A stretch of DNA of 64,000 bases from Pelagibius sp. Alg239-R121 (GCF_947331435.1 NZ_CAMZOF010000001.1:868001-932000); one strand, 5' to 3'; counted from the stretch's first letter, positions 18,056 through 27,329 are shown. The notes: generated by a model not told the origin, from the letters alone. Program-made: numbers and translations.

Positions 18056-18670
18056 GTGAGCGAAAACCCACCCCTATCATCCAGCCCATCACCCGAACTC
18101 GCGGAGGTTCTGAAGGGTGCCCGGGCTTGCCATCTCTGTGAAGAGCATCTGCCGCTTGGGCCCAGGCCTGTGCTCCGCGCACAGAGTTCCGCCAGAGTGA
18201 TGATCGTAGGTCAGGCTCCGGGAACGAAGGTCCATGAGAGCGGTATTCCTTGGAACGACGCATCAGGCGATCGTTTGCGCGAGTGGCTTGATCTGGATTC
18301 TGACAGTTTTTATGACGATGGCCGCATCGCCATCGTTCCTATGGGATTTTGTTATCCCGGCAGGAACCCCAAGGGCGGCGATAATCCGCCGCGTCCGGAA
18401 TGTGCTCCGCTCTGGCATCCGCCCCTACGGGCTGCACTGCCCAATGTGGAGCTGATTCTCTTGGTGGGACAATACGCGCAAGGTTTCTATCTGGGGAAGA
18501 GCAAGAAAAAGACACTGACGGAAACGGTCAGGAACTGGCGGGAATACCAGCCAGATTTTCTCCCGACGCCTCACCCCAGCTGGCGTTCAACCATGTGGTT
18601 GAAGAAAAATCCGTGGTTCGAGAAAGAGGTTCTGCCTGAGCTGCGGCTGCGTGTTAAGGCGCTCATCTAA
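18056..18670 (+). CDS. Uracil-DNA glycosylase superfamily protein
   Basis: A 204-residue protein of the UDG superfamily. Motif 1 is GQAPGTKVHESGIPWNDASG (active-site region) with a following LREWL, and motif 2 is HPSWRS near residue 177. An N-terminal CHLCEEHLPLGPRP precedes the fold. This is the short uracil-DNA glycosylase family common in proteobacteria, distinct from classical Ung, and some members may have other specificities. The GTG start has GGAG 12 bases upstream. It lies between a divergent GNAT gene and a copy of the dispersed palindrome. Confidence 0.88.
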   Translation: MSENPPLSSSPSPELAEVLKGARACHLCEEHLPLGPRPVLRAQSSARVMIVGQAPGTKVHESGIPWNDASGDRLREWLDLDSDSFYDDGRIAIVPMGFCYPGRNPKGGDNPPRPECAPLWHPPLRAALPNVELILLVGQYAQGFYLGKSKKKTLTETVRNWREYQPDFLPTPHPSWRSTMWLKKNPWFEKEVLPELRLRVKALI

Positions 18671-18737
18671 CATCAATTGTGTGGGTGTTTCCGGCTGAAG
18701 TAATCAAGCACGTGAACCTTCCCCGATAACCGTGATG

Positions 18738-18791
18738 TTGAATCTGAAATACGTTTTTGCTGGCGCAGTGAAAAGCGATCAGAGTCCGGAG
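18738..18791 (+). repeat. Dispersed palindromic repeat, copy 4
   Basis: Core TGAAATACGTTTTTGC...CAGTGAAAAGCGATCAGAG, matching copies 2 and 53022; arms ACGTTTTT and GAAAAGCG. It lies between the convergent glycosylase and porin-like genes. Confidence 0.75.
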
Positions 18792-18818
18792 CGTGATGAA
18801 GACGCCCGGGAAACCACC

Positions 18819-19529
18819 TTAAAACCTGATTTTGAAGCCCGTAACGACCCAAAAATCATCATTTTTCGCGTCGTCCGCGCCGCTGTTTTCCTCGGCACTG
18901 TTGGTTCGCCCGGCGGCGCCGAGAATACCCGTAAAGCTGATCCCGGGTCCTAGGGAGTAACCAGCGGAAAGCGCCAGAGATTCGATTTCTTCGTTCTCGT
19001 TTTCACCTTCGCCGGAGCCATAGGTCAGTTGCAGTTCCCAAGGACCTTGAGCGTAGCCGGCACCGATGTCGAACCCACCGCTTTTGAGGCCGTAACTGCT
19101 GGCTGCGGTGATCCGGCTGTCGGGCGAAAGATCGACTATCCAGTTTGCCCCGACTTCGGTTGCTTCATCGGTTCCAAGGGATTCTGGGCGATAACCAAGG
19201 CCGCCTTGAAGTCCTGCAAAACGAGGCGTAAAGACGGCGATGCCCGCACTGGCATCGGCGCCATAGGGCGAGATGCTGTAGCGCTGGCTGTCCAAGGCCT
19301 GGCGGTTTGAACGAAGATCGAGTGGCTGTTCGTCCAAGCGGTTAATGAATGGGGCGCTTTGCGGCGACCAGGGCTCCGCACGTGAGTGTGCGCCTGCCGC
19401 TCCCAAGGCGGCGCTTTCGGTGAAGTAGCCTCCAGGAACCAGCTGTTCGAAGTCCATCGCCCAGGCGACGTTCGGCAGCAATGCAAAAGCACCAGCCAAA
19501 ACAATCATTCCTGGAATCCGTAAAGTCAT
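18819..19529 (-). CDS. Exported porin-like outer-membrane protein (hypothetical)
   Basis: A 236-residue protein with a clear Sec signal peptide (hydrophobic MIVLAGAFALLPNVAWA). The remainder is Gly/Ser/acidic-rich with alternating strands typical of beta-barrels (FDIGAGYAQGPWELQLTYGSG, LALSAGYSLGPGISFTG) and ends in the aromatic FKIRF expected of Bam substrates. It resembles the C-terminal half of alphaproteobacterial porins but is shorter than full porins, so it may be a small barrel. The ATG at 19529 has GAGGTGA upstream; the GTG at 19541 is less likely. Function unknown. Confidence 0.72.
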   Translation of the reverse strand: MTLRIPGMIVLAGAFALLPNVAWAMDFEQLVPGGYFTESAALGAAGAHSRAEPWSPQSAPFINRLDEQPLDLRSNRQALDSQRYSISPYGADASAGIAVFTPRFAGLQGGLGYRPESLGTDEATEVGANWIVDLSPDSRITAASSYGLKSGGFDIGAGYAQGPWELQLTYGSGEGENENEEIESLALSAGYSLGPGISFTGILGAAGRTNSAEENSGADDAKNDDFWVVTGFKIRF

Positions 19530-19648
19530 CGCTAGGTTCACCTCGATGGAGAACAGTCGAGCTTAAACACTATAGCAAGGATTCTTTAATAAAAGCTTTA
19601 ATCGTGATTCAATTAACGTCCGAATTCAACGAGCAGTTGCTTAGAAAT

Positions 19649-20071
19649 TCAGGGATAAGCCTCATTCTGTTCAATTCGTTCCATGTCATCATCGGAAAGG
19701 CCAAAGTGATGGCCAATTTCATGGATGAGAACATGTCGGACAATATGCACGAGATCTTCGCCCGTCTCGCACCAATAATCCAGAATCGGGCGGCGATACA
19801 GAAAGATCATGTCCAGGTCGTCAGGGCTGTCCAGCACGCTCTTTTGAGACAGGTCGATGCCCCGATAAAGCCCAAGGAGATCAAACGGCGACTCACATTC
19901 CATGAGTTCAAGCGTTTCATCGTCTGGAAAATCGGTCACCTGAATGACGACATTGCCGACATAGTTTCGCAATTCAGTTGGGATCGTTGCATAGGCTTCA
20001 CGGGCCTGCGCCTCAAGATCGGACAATTCAGGCGGTGTGGTATAGCGTCCAATGTTGTGTAGGTGTGCCAT
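19649..20071 (-). CDS. Zincin-like metallopeptidase family protein
   Basis: A 140-residue protein with the zinc-binding HExxH in HVLIHEIGHHFGLSDDDMERIE near the C-terminus, the arrangement of the small metallopeptidase family (PF06262-like) found widely in actinobacteria and proteobacteria. The N-terminus begins MAHLHNIGRYTTPPE and contains an acidic region around DFPDDETLELM. There is no signal peptide. The ATG at 20071 is set by GAGGAAA upstream. The biological substrate is not known. Confidence 0.88.
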   Translation of the reverse strand: MAHLHNIGRYTTPPELSDLEAQAREAYATIPTELRNYVGNVVIQVTDFPDDETLELMECESPFDLLGLYRGIDLSQKSVLDSPDDLDMIFLYRRPILDYWCETGEDLVHIVRHVLIHEIGHHFGLSDDDMERIEQNEAYP

Positions 20072-20262
20072 GCTTTCCTCGACCCTAACGCAGCACACAC
20101 TGCGCGCCAAGCCTGCTTTCACGAAGTGCACAACGGTCTCCGCGTGTACACACTCGATTTCGTTGTCTGGACAATGCCACTCAAAAGTCTTGCCGCTTGG
20201 ACGTTGTCGCAGACGGCGCCTCCAGATAACCTAAGTTCCGCTGCCGCTAAAGAGGAAATGCC

Positions 20263-20553
20263 ATGACAGACAAGCTAACGGCGACCGCGCGCGCCACAGC
20301 CCTTTCAGAGTTAGATAGCTGGCAGGAAGTCGAAGGTCGTGATGCGATCCAGAAATCTTTTAAATTCAAGAGCTTCAATGAAGCCTGGGGATTTATGAAC
20401 CGGGTCGCTCTGGTCGCGGAAAAAATGAACCATCACCCGGAATGGTTCAATGTCTACAATCGCGTCGACGTTGTTTTGACCACACATGACTGCGATGGGT
20501 TGTCCGAGTTGGACGTTACACTGGCGAAACGAATGGATGCGTTTTCGGCCTGA
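20263..20553 (+). CDS. phhB: 4a-hydroxytetrahydrobiopterin dehydratase
   Basis: A 96-residue pterin-4a-carbinolamine dehydratase (PCD/DCoH family). The signature [24 protein letters not shown] carries the conserved EKxxHHPxW active-site histidines, followed by [11 protein letters not shown]. It regenerates the pterin cofactor of aromatic amino acid hydroxylases. No hydroxylase gene is adjacent, and many alphaproteobacteria carry this gene alone, possibly for molybdopterin-related roles. The ribosome-binding site is AGAGGAA. Confidence 0.95.
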   Translation: MTDKLTATARATALSELDSWQEVEGRDAIQKSFKFKSFNEAWGFMNRVALVAEKMNHHPEWFNVYNRVDVVLTTHDCDGLSELDVTLAKRMDAFSA

Positions 20554-20578
20554 GCAATCCGACTGAGAAAACTGGCGA

Positions 20579-21535
20579 TCACAACCCAGTGTGCAACCTG
20601 CGCTGATACTCACGTGGGCTGGCGTTGAATTCACGTCGAAAAGCGCGGCTGAAGGCAACGTCGGAGCCATAGCCAACACGTTCCGCGATCTCCACGAGCG
20701 GCAGGGCTGCTGCTCCTAAAAGCTCACCTGCCTTCAGCATTCGCCATTTCGTGAGGTAATCGATCGGCGCCATGCCGACGACAGCCTTGAATTGCGCCGC
20801 AAAGGCCGAGCGTGACATGCCCGCCGTTTGTGCCAGGTTTTCCAGACTGAGATCGGCCTCGGGACGCCGGTGTATCTCGGCGACAGCGCGGGCCAGCCGC
20901 GGATCTGCGAGGCCGGCAAGAAACCCATGCGGCCGGTCGGTTTGCGTGAGGTAGGCGCGGAGCGTCTGGATTAAGAGCACCTCCGCCAATCGCTCGATCA
21001 CCGAAGTGACACCGGGGCCTCTGTCCGTCATCTCCTGTGTCAGCACCGACAAAACCGCCCCCAAACTATGGGAGGCCTTACCATTTCCGCTGGCAGTCAG
21101 GTCTGGCGACAGGCGTTGCGAGCGCACGTGTACCACCTCCGGCAACTGATCAAGCAATGGATGCCTCAGTTCACCTCGATAAGCGTAATGACCACAAATC
21201 AGCTTAGTTGCCCGCTCTCCTGACGCAAAATAGGGGGCATCACCTGCAAATGACTGCATGACCGTTGATCCGGGCAGCGCGGTTCGGCCATTTTGATCTG
21301 CAAGTACATGTGGTTCGCTGCGCGGGAATAAAAGCACATCCCCTGCCAATGCGCGATGCGCGACCCCATCAACCTCAAATACGCAGTCGCCCTGGGTCAC
21401 TGCGTGAAACTGAGCGAACCCAGTCGCGCCGATTTCCATTGCCCAGGGCGACCAGAAGTCGCGATGAAAGTAGACGCAGCCTTCCAACTGCAACAGGCGC
21501 AGGACTTCGCTGAGGGTGTCTTCGTTTGATGCCAT
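20579..21535 (-). CDS. AraC-family transcriptional regulator with cupin_6 sensor domain
   Basis: A 318-residue regulator. The N-terminal half (about 1-185) is a cupin-type ligand domain (AQFHAVTQGDCVFEVDG, DVLLFPRSEPHVL). The C-terminal half carries the double AraC HTH: LAQTAGMSRSAFAAQFKAVVG and IAERVGYGSDVAFSRAFRREFNASPREYQR. Such regulators often activate a divergent oxidoreductase or efflux gene. Here the divergent gene encodes a cupin lipoprotein, the most likely target. Confidence 0.93.
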   Translation of the reverse strand: MASNEDTLSEVLRLLQLEGCVYFHRDFWSPWAMEIGATGFAQFHAVTQGDCVFEVDGVAHRALAGDVLLFPRSEPHVLADQNGRTALPGSTVMQSFAGDAPYFASGERATKLICGHYAYRGELRHPLLDQLPEVVHVRSQRLSPDLTASGNGKASHSLGAVLSVLTQEMTDRGPGVTSVIERLAEVLLIQTLRAYLTQTDRPHGFLAGLADPRLARAVAEIHRRPEADLSLENLAQTAGMSRSAFAAQFKAVVGMAPIDYLTKWRMLKAGELLGAAALPLVEIAERVGYGSDVAFSRAFRREFNASPREYQRRLHTGL

Positions 21536-21687
21536 GGTGTTCGACTTTAATCAAAAGTCCTTCGCGAGTCGCACAAATTGGATGATGGATCAGTAATATC
21601 GGATTTCTGATCATTAATCGTCCGAAAGATTGGTGTTATCGATCTTCTACGCCTTGATAACCTTCAGCTCAAAAGGAATTTGCGAAG

Positions 21688-22155
21688 ATGGATGCGACCT
21701 TTCAAAACTCAGCCCGGCGCCTTATCGGTTGTGCCGTGATGGTGCTCGGTTTCTTCTCCCTGACAGCCTGTAGCGCACAGGCGGATTCGGCGTTCGATGC
21801 CAAGAAGGAGGTTGCCCTTCCTGGTTGGCAACTTGCCTATGAAAATATTAATCCCATGATCAAGATGGCTGTGGCCTATGGGAACCGGGCCGAAGGTGCG
21901 CACGGGTCTTTTGGCAAATTTCCACCCAATTTTACGACGCCCTTTCACACCCATAGTGGCGCGTATCACGGGGTCGTGCTGAAGGGTGTGATGACGAACC
22001 CCTTTGCAGGTGAAGAGGCGCCAGCAAAGATGTCATCAGGGTCTTACTGGTATGTTCCCGCGAATTCAAAGCATGCTACCGCCTGCATCTCCGACGAACC
22101 CTGCGAGTTCTATTTTTATGCGGATTCGGCGTTTGATTTCCACGTGGTGGAATGA
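21688..22155 (+). CDS. Cupin-domain (DUF4437-like) putative lipoprotein
   Basis: A 155-residue protein with a signal peptide ending in a possible lipobox (FFSLTACSAQA), so it is probably a periplasm-facing lipoprotein. The mature part is a single cupin with the metal-binding-type pattern FHTHSGAYHGVVLKG and a second half GSYWYVPANSKHATAC. Two further cysteines (ACISDEPCE) could form a disulphide. The AraC/cupin regulator is divergent and probably controls it. The ribosome-binding site is AAAAGGA. A strong terminator follows. Confidence 0.82.
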   Translation: MDATFQNSARRLIGCAVMVLGFFSLTACSAQADSAFDAKKEVALPGWQLAYENINPMIKMAVAYGNRAEGAHGSFGKFPPNFTTPFHTHSGAYHGVVLKGVMTNPFAGEEAPAKMSSGSYWYVPANSKHATACISDEPCEFYFYADSAFDFHVVE

Positions 22156-22198
22156 CGGTAAGAAGTTTGATCAGGCAAATTAGGTGCTCTGTAAGACG

Positions 22199-22227
22199 AA
22201 AGGGACCGGCAAATCCGGTCCCTTTTT
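22199..22227 (+). terminator. Rho-independent terminator after the cupin gene
   Basis: AAGGGACCGG (22200-22209) pairs with CCGGTCCCTT, followed by TTT. It lies between the cupin gene (+) and the SDR gene (-) and may serve both strands, although the T-run is only on the right. Confidence 0.9.
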
Positions 22228-22250
22228 CATCGGCGCAGCCGTTCCAGGCT

Positions 22251-23006
22251 TCACTGCATGCGCATGGCGCCGTCCAGACGAAAGGAAGCGGCATTAAGCA
22301 TCACGTTTTCGCAGATGTGGAGAACGAGACGGGCGTACTCGTCCGGACGGCCGAAACGATGGGGGAAGGGGATTTGGCCCGCCAGATTGTCCTGGACTTC
22401 CTGCGGCATGTTAAGCAGCAAGGGCGTGCCGATCAGGCCTGGCGCTATGGTCAGGACGCGGATGCCATTCTTGGCGAATTCACGCGCCGCCGGCAGCATC
22501 ATGCCGGTGATGCCAGCCTTAGACGCGGCGTAGGCGACCTGGCCAAGCTGGCCTTCCTCTCCGGCGATCGAGGAGGTGGAAATGATGACACCGCGTTCGC
22601 CGTCGTCCAATGGCTCTTCGGCCAGCATCTCCGCCGCAGCCAGACGCATCAGATTGAAGCTTCCGATCAGATTGACGTTGATAACCTTTTCGAAGTCCGC
22701 CAGCGGCATGGCTCCGCCGCGTCCGACGATCCTTTTGGCAGGGGCAATGCCGGCGCAGTTTACGGCGATGCGGCAGGGACCGTGGGCTTCTCGCGCTTTG
22801 GCGACGCCAGCCTCGAGCGCTTCGGCCGAACTTACATCACAGACAATGCCGAGCCCGCCGGTCTCCGCTGCGACCGCTTCGACGGTCTCAGGATTCAAAT
22901 CAAGAACCGTGACCTTGGCACCCGCTTTGGCGAGATGACGCGCCGTTTCGGCGCCGAGACCCGATCCGCCACCTGTGACGATCGCTGCTAACCCCTTTAC
23001 ATCCAT
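22251..23006 (-). CDS. SDR family NAD-dependent dehydrogenase, 3-hydroxyacyl-CoA dehydrogenase type-2-like
   Basis: A 251-residue short-chain dehydrogenase. Visible are VTGGGSGLGAETARHLA, the NAD-type Asp in VLDLNP, NCAG, the catalytic Ser in ISTSSIAGEEG, YAASK, and the long loop PFPHRFGRPDEYARLVLHI typical of HSD17B10/short-chain 3-hydroxyacyl-CoA dehydrogenases. The likely role is fatty acid or branched-chain acyl-CoA oxidation. The ribosome-binding site AGAAGGAG is good. Monocistronic, ending at the shared terminator. Confidence 0.93.
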   Translation of the reverse strand: MDVKGLAAIVTGGGSGLGAETARHLAKAGAKVTVLDLNPETVEAVAAETGGLGIVCDVSSAEALEAGVAKAREAHGPCRIAVNCAGIAPAKRIVGRGGAMPLADFEKVINVNLIGSFNLMRLAAAEMLAEEPLDDGERGVIISTSSIAGEEGQLGQVAYAASKAGITGMMLPAAREFAKNGIRVLTIAPGLIGTPLLLNMPQEVQDNLAGQIPFPHRFGRPDEYARLVLHICENVMLNAASFRLDGAMRMQ

Positions 23007-23125
23007 TCCTCTTGCTCCTTCTTCGACATTTCAGCCGGATTTCGTTTGTGTTCTGGGGCGGGTCTATAGCAGAAGCCGACCTTCAAGGCGATAGCTGGAA
23101 ACCCAGCTCAGGCCGAAGGGACAAT

Positions 23126-24175
23126 TCAGCTTCTCCAGCGGAGCGTCTTGGCCTTGATCGGGTTTTCAAAGGGGCGTTTTTCTTCTGCTGCACGCAGCCA
23201 CTCACGCTTCAGGCGATAATACCATTTGGCCTGAGTATCGGCGTCATCGATCAGCATGAGGGTCGGATTGTAGGCCAGGCCTTCCTGCTGCTTGACCACC
23301 ACATCACGGTCCTGCCCCAAAAAGACCCTGGATAAACGCCGAGCGAGAGGTTTCAAGGGCGCCAGCCAATCTATTGTCCAGTAAAGGCACTGATGTACCT
23401 CGGTCTCGTTTTCATTCACGGGCGTAATGGCGGTCAGGCCCACCGCACTGTGCTTGTCGCCTTGGATATGCTCGATGCGCAATCCCGGCAGGGCGTAAGC
23501 GATCTCGGTGGTGACGTTGTTCCCGAGCATCTTGTATACCCGATGCTCGGCCGGCAGCTTGTGACGTACCATGCGCCAGCCAAGCGGGGACGGCTCAAAG
23601 TGCTTTTCCTTGGGGCGCAGTTTTGACGCCTGTTTCTTCCACCACCAGGAGGTATGAACAAAAGCTGCATGCGTTGGATCCATGAGCCCGAAAGCCGCCT
23701 GGTCTGCGTCGCAGGGAAAGTCCATTGAGATGGCGACCTGGGGTGGACGGTCGCCCATGTCGGGCATGCGCGGCACTTCCGGCAGGTCGTCAGGATCTGC
23801 CGTTCCCTTGGCAAAATAGACCCAGATGTTGCCCTGCACCTCGCGGCAGGGATAGGTCTTGGCCTTGATCCGGTCACAGGAAAAGTCCTGCCCGGGTGCA
23901 ATCGATGGAATCTCAGTGCAGCGGCCGTCCGGCGCGAACTTCCAGCCGTGATAGCAGCAGGCGACCTGCTGGCCGTCGAAGGAGCCGTGCCGCAAGGGAA
24001 TTCCGCGGTGCGGGCAGATATCGCGCATGGCAAAGACTTCGCCGTCGCTGGTACGTCCCAGCAGAACCGGCTCACCCATCAACTGCTTCGCAAGAGTCTT
24101 GCCGCGCGCCAACTGTTCACCAGGGACGGCGAGATACCAAAAATTCCTCATCAGGACCGAGCCCGTTTCGAGCAT
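23126..24175 (-). CDS. Rieske non-haem iron oxygenase, alpha subunit
   Basis: A 349-residue aromatic ring-hydroxylating-type oxygenase. The N-terminal Rieske centre is CPHRG (C-x-H) with CCYHGWKF (C-x2-H), followed by a catalytic domain with the mononuclear iron His/Asp region DQAAFGLMDPTHAAFVHTSWWW. The C-terminus is RLKREWLRAAEE. Members demethylate or hydroxylate aromatics, sterols or carnitine-like substrates; no reductase is adjacent. Starts at 24175 (AGAAGG upstream) and 24238 (GAAAGG upstream) are both plausible; 24175 fits the family N-terminus LMRNFWYLAV. Divergent from the YkvA-like gene. Confidence 0.92.
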   Translation of the reverse strand: MLETGSVLMRNFWYLAVPGEQLARGKTLAKQLMGEPVLLGRTSDGEVFAMRDICPHRGIPLRHGSFDGQQVACCYHGWKFAPDGRCTEIPSIAPGQDFSCDRIKAKTYPCREVQGNIWVYFAKGTADPDDLPEVPRMPDMGDRPPQVAISMDFPCDADQAAFGLMDPTHAAFVHTSWWWKKQASKLRPKEKHFEPSPLGWRMVRHKLPAEHRVYKMLGNNVTTEIAYALPGLRIEHIQGDKHSAVGLTAITPVNENETEVHQCLYWTIDWLAPLKPLARRLSRVFLGQDRDVVVKQQEGLAYNPTLMLIDDADTQAKWYYRLKREWLRAAEEKRPFENPIKAKTLRWRS

Positions 24176-24271
24176 TTTACGAACCTTCTTTTTCTGCGCC
24201 GGCGCTAATTGCCGCACATAGCATATCGATCCAGTCATTGCACCTTTCGGGCAAACCCCTATATCTGCGTT

Positions 24272-24739
24272 ATGTCGTCGCATAAGCCAGCAACCGAAAC
24301 CGATCGGGACACCGCCTCCCTTTACGATGATGTTCTTAAAGGCCGGGCGCTCGTGCCGGTTTCGCCCGAACGCCAGGAACGTGATCAGAACAAGGTTCGC
24401 AGCGGTTTCTGGCCCAAGGTTCGCACAACCATCGGCAAAGTCCCCTTTGTGGAGGACGCCGTTGCCGCCTATTTCTGTGCCATGGACCGCAATACACCGG
24501 TCTGGGTGCGGGCGACACTTATGGGCGCGCTGGCCTATTTCGTTGTACCAGCCGACATGATTCCCGATTTTGTGGCGGGCCTGGGCTTTACGGATGATGC
24601 CACTGTCATCCTTGCCGCCCTCAGGACCATTTCCGGCCATATGAGCGATGAGCATCGGGCACGTGCGCAGGATGCACTCTCTGATTCTAGTGACGCCGAG
24701 CTCGACGGTCCTGCAAACTCAGACGCTTCAGACGAATAG
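24272..24739 (+). CDS. YkvA family (DUF1232) protein
   Basis: A 155-residue protein carrying the short DUF1232 segment (residues about 65-105, VRATLMGALAYFVVPADMIPDF followed by GFTDDATVILAAL), which forms two membrane-associated helices around the conserved PxDxIPD motif. The flanking regions are polar, and the C-terminus is Ser/Asp-rich. Function unknown. The ATG at 24272 is chosen because the longer TTG-started frame would run into the divergent oxygenase promoter. Confidence 0.88.
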   Translation: MSSHKPATETDRDTASLYDDVLKGRALVPVSPERQERDQNKVRSGFWPKVRTTIGKVPFVEDAVAAYFCAMDRNTPVWVRATLMGALAYFVVPADMIPDFVAGLGFTDDATVILAALRTISGHMSDEHRARAQDALSDSSDAELDGPANSDASDE

Positions 24740-24787
24740 GCGCGGTTCCAATTTCTGTCGCTCCAGACAGGCGGAGCCAGGCGGAAT

Positions 24788-24830
24788 GGCACTAGGCAAG
24801 ATGAAACTAGGCAAGATGAAACTAGGTCTG
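24788..24830. repeat. Short tandem repeat at the end of the EamA gene
   Basis: The 15 bp unit ACTAGGCAAGATGAA occurs twice in full and then partly (ACTAGG). The third partial unit contains the TAG stop codon (complement at 24822-24824) of the leftward transporter gene. It appears to be a slippage-type duplication just downstream of the gene. Confidence 0.85.
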
Positions 24831-25751
24831 CGCCCGCGCAGCCTCCGCGGCGGTGCGTTCGCGTGCAAGCTTGGCTTCGCGCTGAGCGATATAGATGGCT
24901 GAGGCGGCTATGATACCCGCACCGACCCATGTCCAGAGGTCGGGCAACTCCCCGAAGGCGAAGTAGGCAAGGACTGCGACAAACGGCAGGCGGGCGTAGT
25001 CGAAAGGAATGACGGCGGAAGCATCGGCCAGCGTATAGGATTTGGTCAGCGCGAGATGAGCGATGGTCGCGACCAGTCCGATCAGCAGCAAATAGCCGAG
25101 TACGGGCCAGCTCGGCCACTCCCAGACAAAGAGTGCGGGCACGAGCGAGAGTGGCGTCATGATCAGGTTCATGATCAACACCATCGCAACCGTATCTTCC
25201 GTACGTGACAGGGTTTTGACCAACAGGACCGACCCGGCCATGAAGACTGCGGCAATCACAGGCATGGCCATGGCCGGCGTGATTTCGACGAAGCCGGGCC
25301 GCATAATGACGACGACGCCGATGAATCCAGCGATCGTTGCCGACCAGCGGCGCACGCCGACTGCTTCGTGCAGGATCAGAAAGGCGCCGGCCGTGGCAAA
25401 GAGGGGCACGGTGAAATTCAGCGCGACAGCTTCGGCCAGCGGTAGGATGGTGATCGAGGTGAACCAGCAAAACATTGCCGAAAGCCCGACGACGGAGCGC
25501 CAGATGTGCAGGCCCGGGCGCTTGGTCTTCAGTCCCGCAAAGCCATGACGAAACAGCCAGGGCAACACAAACAGAAGCGCGAAGAAATTCCGGAAGAAGG
25601 CGATCTGGATCGGATGCAACTCGACCGCCGCATAGCGGATCAGGATGTTCATGATCGAAAACCCGAGCGCGGCCAGGGTCATCAATAGAGCGCCCTGCAC
25701 CGGTGCGGAGATCGCGCCAATGCGGCCAAAAGACAAGCTAGGTGGAGACAT
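24822..25751 (-). CDS. DMT-superfamily transporter (EamA domains), second copy
   Basis: A 309-residue, ten-TM protein with two EamA repeats (residues about 18-150 and 165-290). Repeat signatures include FFRNFFALLFVLPW and an aligned second-half IPFDYARLPFVAVLAYFAFGE. It shares layout and several segments with the transporter at 12744 (RNxF, PFDY, GxxIxAS.IYI..RE), so the two are paralogues. Substrate unknown. It stands alone, convergent with the YkvA-like gene. Confidence 0.9.
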   Translation of the reverse strand: MSPPSLSFGRIGAISAPVQGALLMTLAALGFSIMNILIRYAAVELHPIQIAFFRNFFALLFVLPWLFRHGFAGLKTKRPGLHIWRSVVGLSAMFCWFTSITILPLAEAVALNFTVPLFATAGAFLILHEAVGVRRWSATIAGFIGVVVIMRPGFVEITPAMAMPVIAAVFMAGSVLLVKTLSRTEDTVAMVLIMNLIMTPLSLVPALFVWEWPSWPVLGYLLLIGLVATIAHLALTKSYTLADASAVIPFDYARLPFVAVLAYFAFGELPDLWTWVGAGIIAASAIYIAQREAKLARERTAAEAARAQT

Positions 25752-25907
25752 ATGGCCGCAAAACTACAGCTTTACTGCCGCGTCGACTAGCCCAGGCGGA
25801 CGCAGCCCTGCCCTGCACGAGGCGGGCGGCTGCACACAGGACCGGCTCACTGCAATGTCAAATGGCTCACGTCCAGTTAAAGAAATGGGATTGGAGACGC
25901 CCCGAGG

Positions 25908-26558
25908 TTAGGCGAGTCCGGCGGCGACCTCGAAGTTTGCGGCCGTGCGCTCCTTAACTTCGGTAACCGTTACGTCCGGTGCCAGTTCGATCAGCGTGAC
26001 GCCACCGTTTTTCTTGTCGATGTCAAAGACGCCAAGATCGGTGATCAGCAGGTCGACCACGTGGGTGCCGGTCAGCGGCAGGTCGCAGGCTGTCAGAAAC
26101 TTCGCGTCTCCGGCCTTGGAGTTATGATCCATAACGACGACTACGCGCTGGACGCCGGCGACCAGATCCATGGCGCCCCCCATGCCCTTGACCAGTTTGC
26201 CGGGGATCATCCAGTTGGCGAGGTCGCCATTCTCGGCGACTTGCATCGCGCCGAGGATCGCCAGGTTGATGTGCCCGCCACGGATCATGCCAAAGCTCGC
26301 CGCGCTGTCGAAATAAGAGCTTTGCGGCAGTTCGGTCACGGTCTGCTTGCCGGCATTGATCAGGTCCGGATCTTCTTCACCTTCGTAGGGGAAGGGACCG
26401 ATCCCCAGCATCCCATTCTCACTGTGCAGGGTTACCTGCATACCGTCGGGGATGTAGTTGGCGACCAGGGTCGGGATACCGATACCCAGATTCACATAAA
26501 AGCCGTCGCTGAGCTCTTTTGCGGCGCGTGCCGCCATCTCATCTCGCGTCCAAGCCAT
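25908..26558 (-). CDS. scoB: 3-oxoacid CoA-transferase subunit B
   Basis: A 216-residue class I CoA-transferase beta subunit. The catalytic glutamate lies in [12 protein letters not shown], and [14 protein letters not shown] and VMDHNSKAG are standard SCOT beta motifs. With subunit A it transfers CoA from succinyl-CoA to acetoacetate or another 3-oxoacid, allowing ketone-body or polyhydroxyalkanoate-derived acetoacetate use. It is 69 bp downstream of scoA in the same operon. Confidence 0.94.
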   Translation of the reverse strand: MAWTRDEMAARAAKELSDGFYVNLGIGIPTLVANYIPDGMQVTLHSENGMLGIGPFPYEGEEDPDLINAGKQTVTELPQSSYFDSAASFGMIRGGHINLAILGAMQVAENGDLANWMIPGKLVKGMGGAMDLVAGVQRVVVVMDHNSKAGDAKFLTACDLPLTGTHVVDLLITDLGVFDIDKKNGGVTLIELAPDVTVTEVKERTAANFEVAAGLA

Positions 26559-26627
26559 CGTCGTCGTTTCCTATCTGATAAGGCGTGTCGTGTTGTCCGA
26601 AGTGCCGTCGCCGGCCTGAGGCGCCGG

Positions 26628-27329
26628 TTAAGGCCTTGGGCGCGTGGTGCGCTTTTCAATGACCTTGCGGTAGTTGCCGCCGTCGACGATCCGCTGCACG
26701 AAGATACCGGGACAGTGAATCTCGTCCGCCGCCAGTGTCCCGGGTTCGACCAGCTCTTCGACCTCGGCCACTGTGACCTTACCGGCGGTGGCCATGGGGG
26801 CGTTGAAATTGCGGGCGGTCTTGCGGAAGATCAAATTGCCCTCCGTATCGCCCTTCCAGGCCTTGATGATCGAGACATCTGCGCGCAGCCAGCTTTCCAT
26901 GACATAGTCGTCGCCGTCGAAGTCACGAATTTCTTTGCCCTCGGCGACCAGAGTGCCGACACCCGTTTTTGTGAAGAAGGCGGGGATACCCGCGCCGCCG
27001 GCACGAATGCGCTCCGCCAACGTACCCTGCGGATTGAATTCCAGTTCCAGGTCGCCGTCCAGATACTGCTTCTCAAACAGTTTGTTCTCGCCCACATACG
27101 ACGAGACCATCTTTGCGATCTGGCGTGTTTCCAGAAGAACGCCCAGGCCATCGCCGTCGACCCCGGCATTGTTCGAGATGATCGTGAGATCCTTTGTTCC
27201 CGAAGCTTTCAACGCAGTGATCAGGTGCTCGGGAACGCCGCAGAGTCCGAAGCCGCCCGCCATCAGTGTCATGCCGTCGAACAGCAGGCCATCAAGGGCG
27301 CTGGTCGCGTCGGTAAATACCTTGTTCAT
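26628..27329 (-). CDS. scoA: 3-oxoacid CoA-transferase subunit A
   Basis: A 233-residue class I CoA-transferase alpha subunit. Visible are the glycine-rich MAGGFGLCGVPEHLI, SNNAGVDGDGLG, the GTLAERIRAGGAGIPAFFT motif and the C-terminal PGIFVQRIVDGG. It forms the heteromeric enzyme with ScoB encoded immediately downstream. The promoter is probably in the 300 bp spacer that also holds a copy of the dispersed palindrome. The aminotransferase gene is divergent. Confidence 0.94.
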   Translation of the reverse strand: MNKVFTDATSALDGLLFDGMTLMAGGFGLCGVPEHLITALKASGTKDLTIISNNAGVDGDGLGVLLETRQIAKMVSSYVGENKLFEKQYLDGDLELEFNPQGTLAERIRAGGAGIPAFFTKTGVGTLVAEGKEIRDFDGDDYVMESWLRADVSIIKAWKGDTEGNLIFRKTARNFNAPMATAGKVTVAEVEELVEPGTLAADEIHCPGIFVQRIVDGGNYRKVIEKRTTRPRP

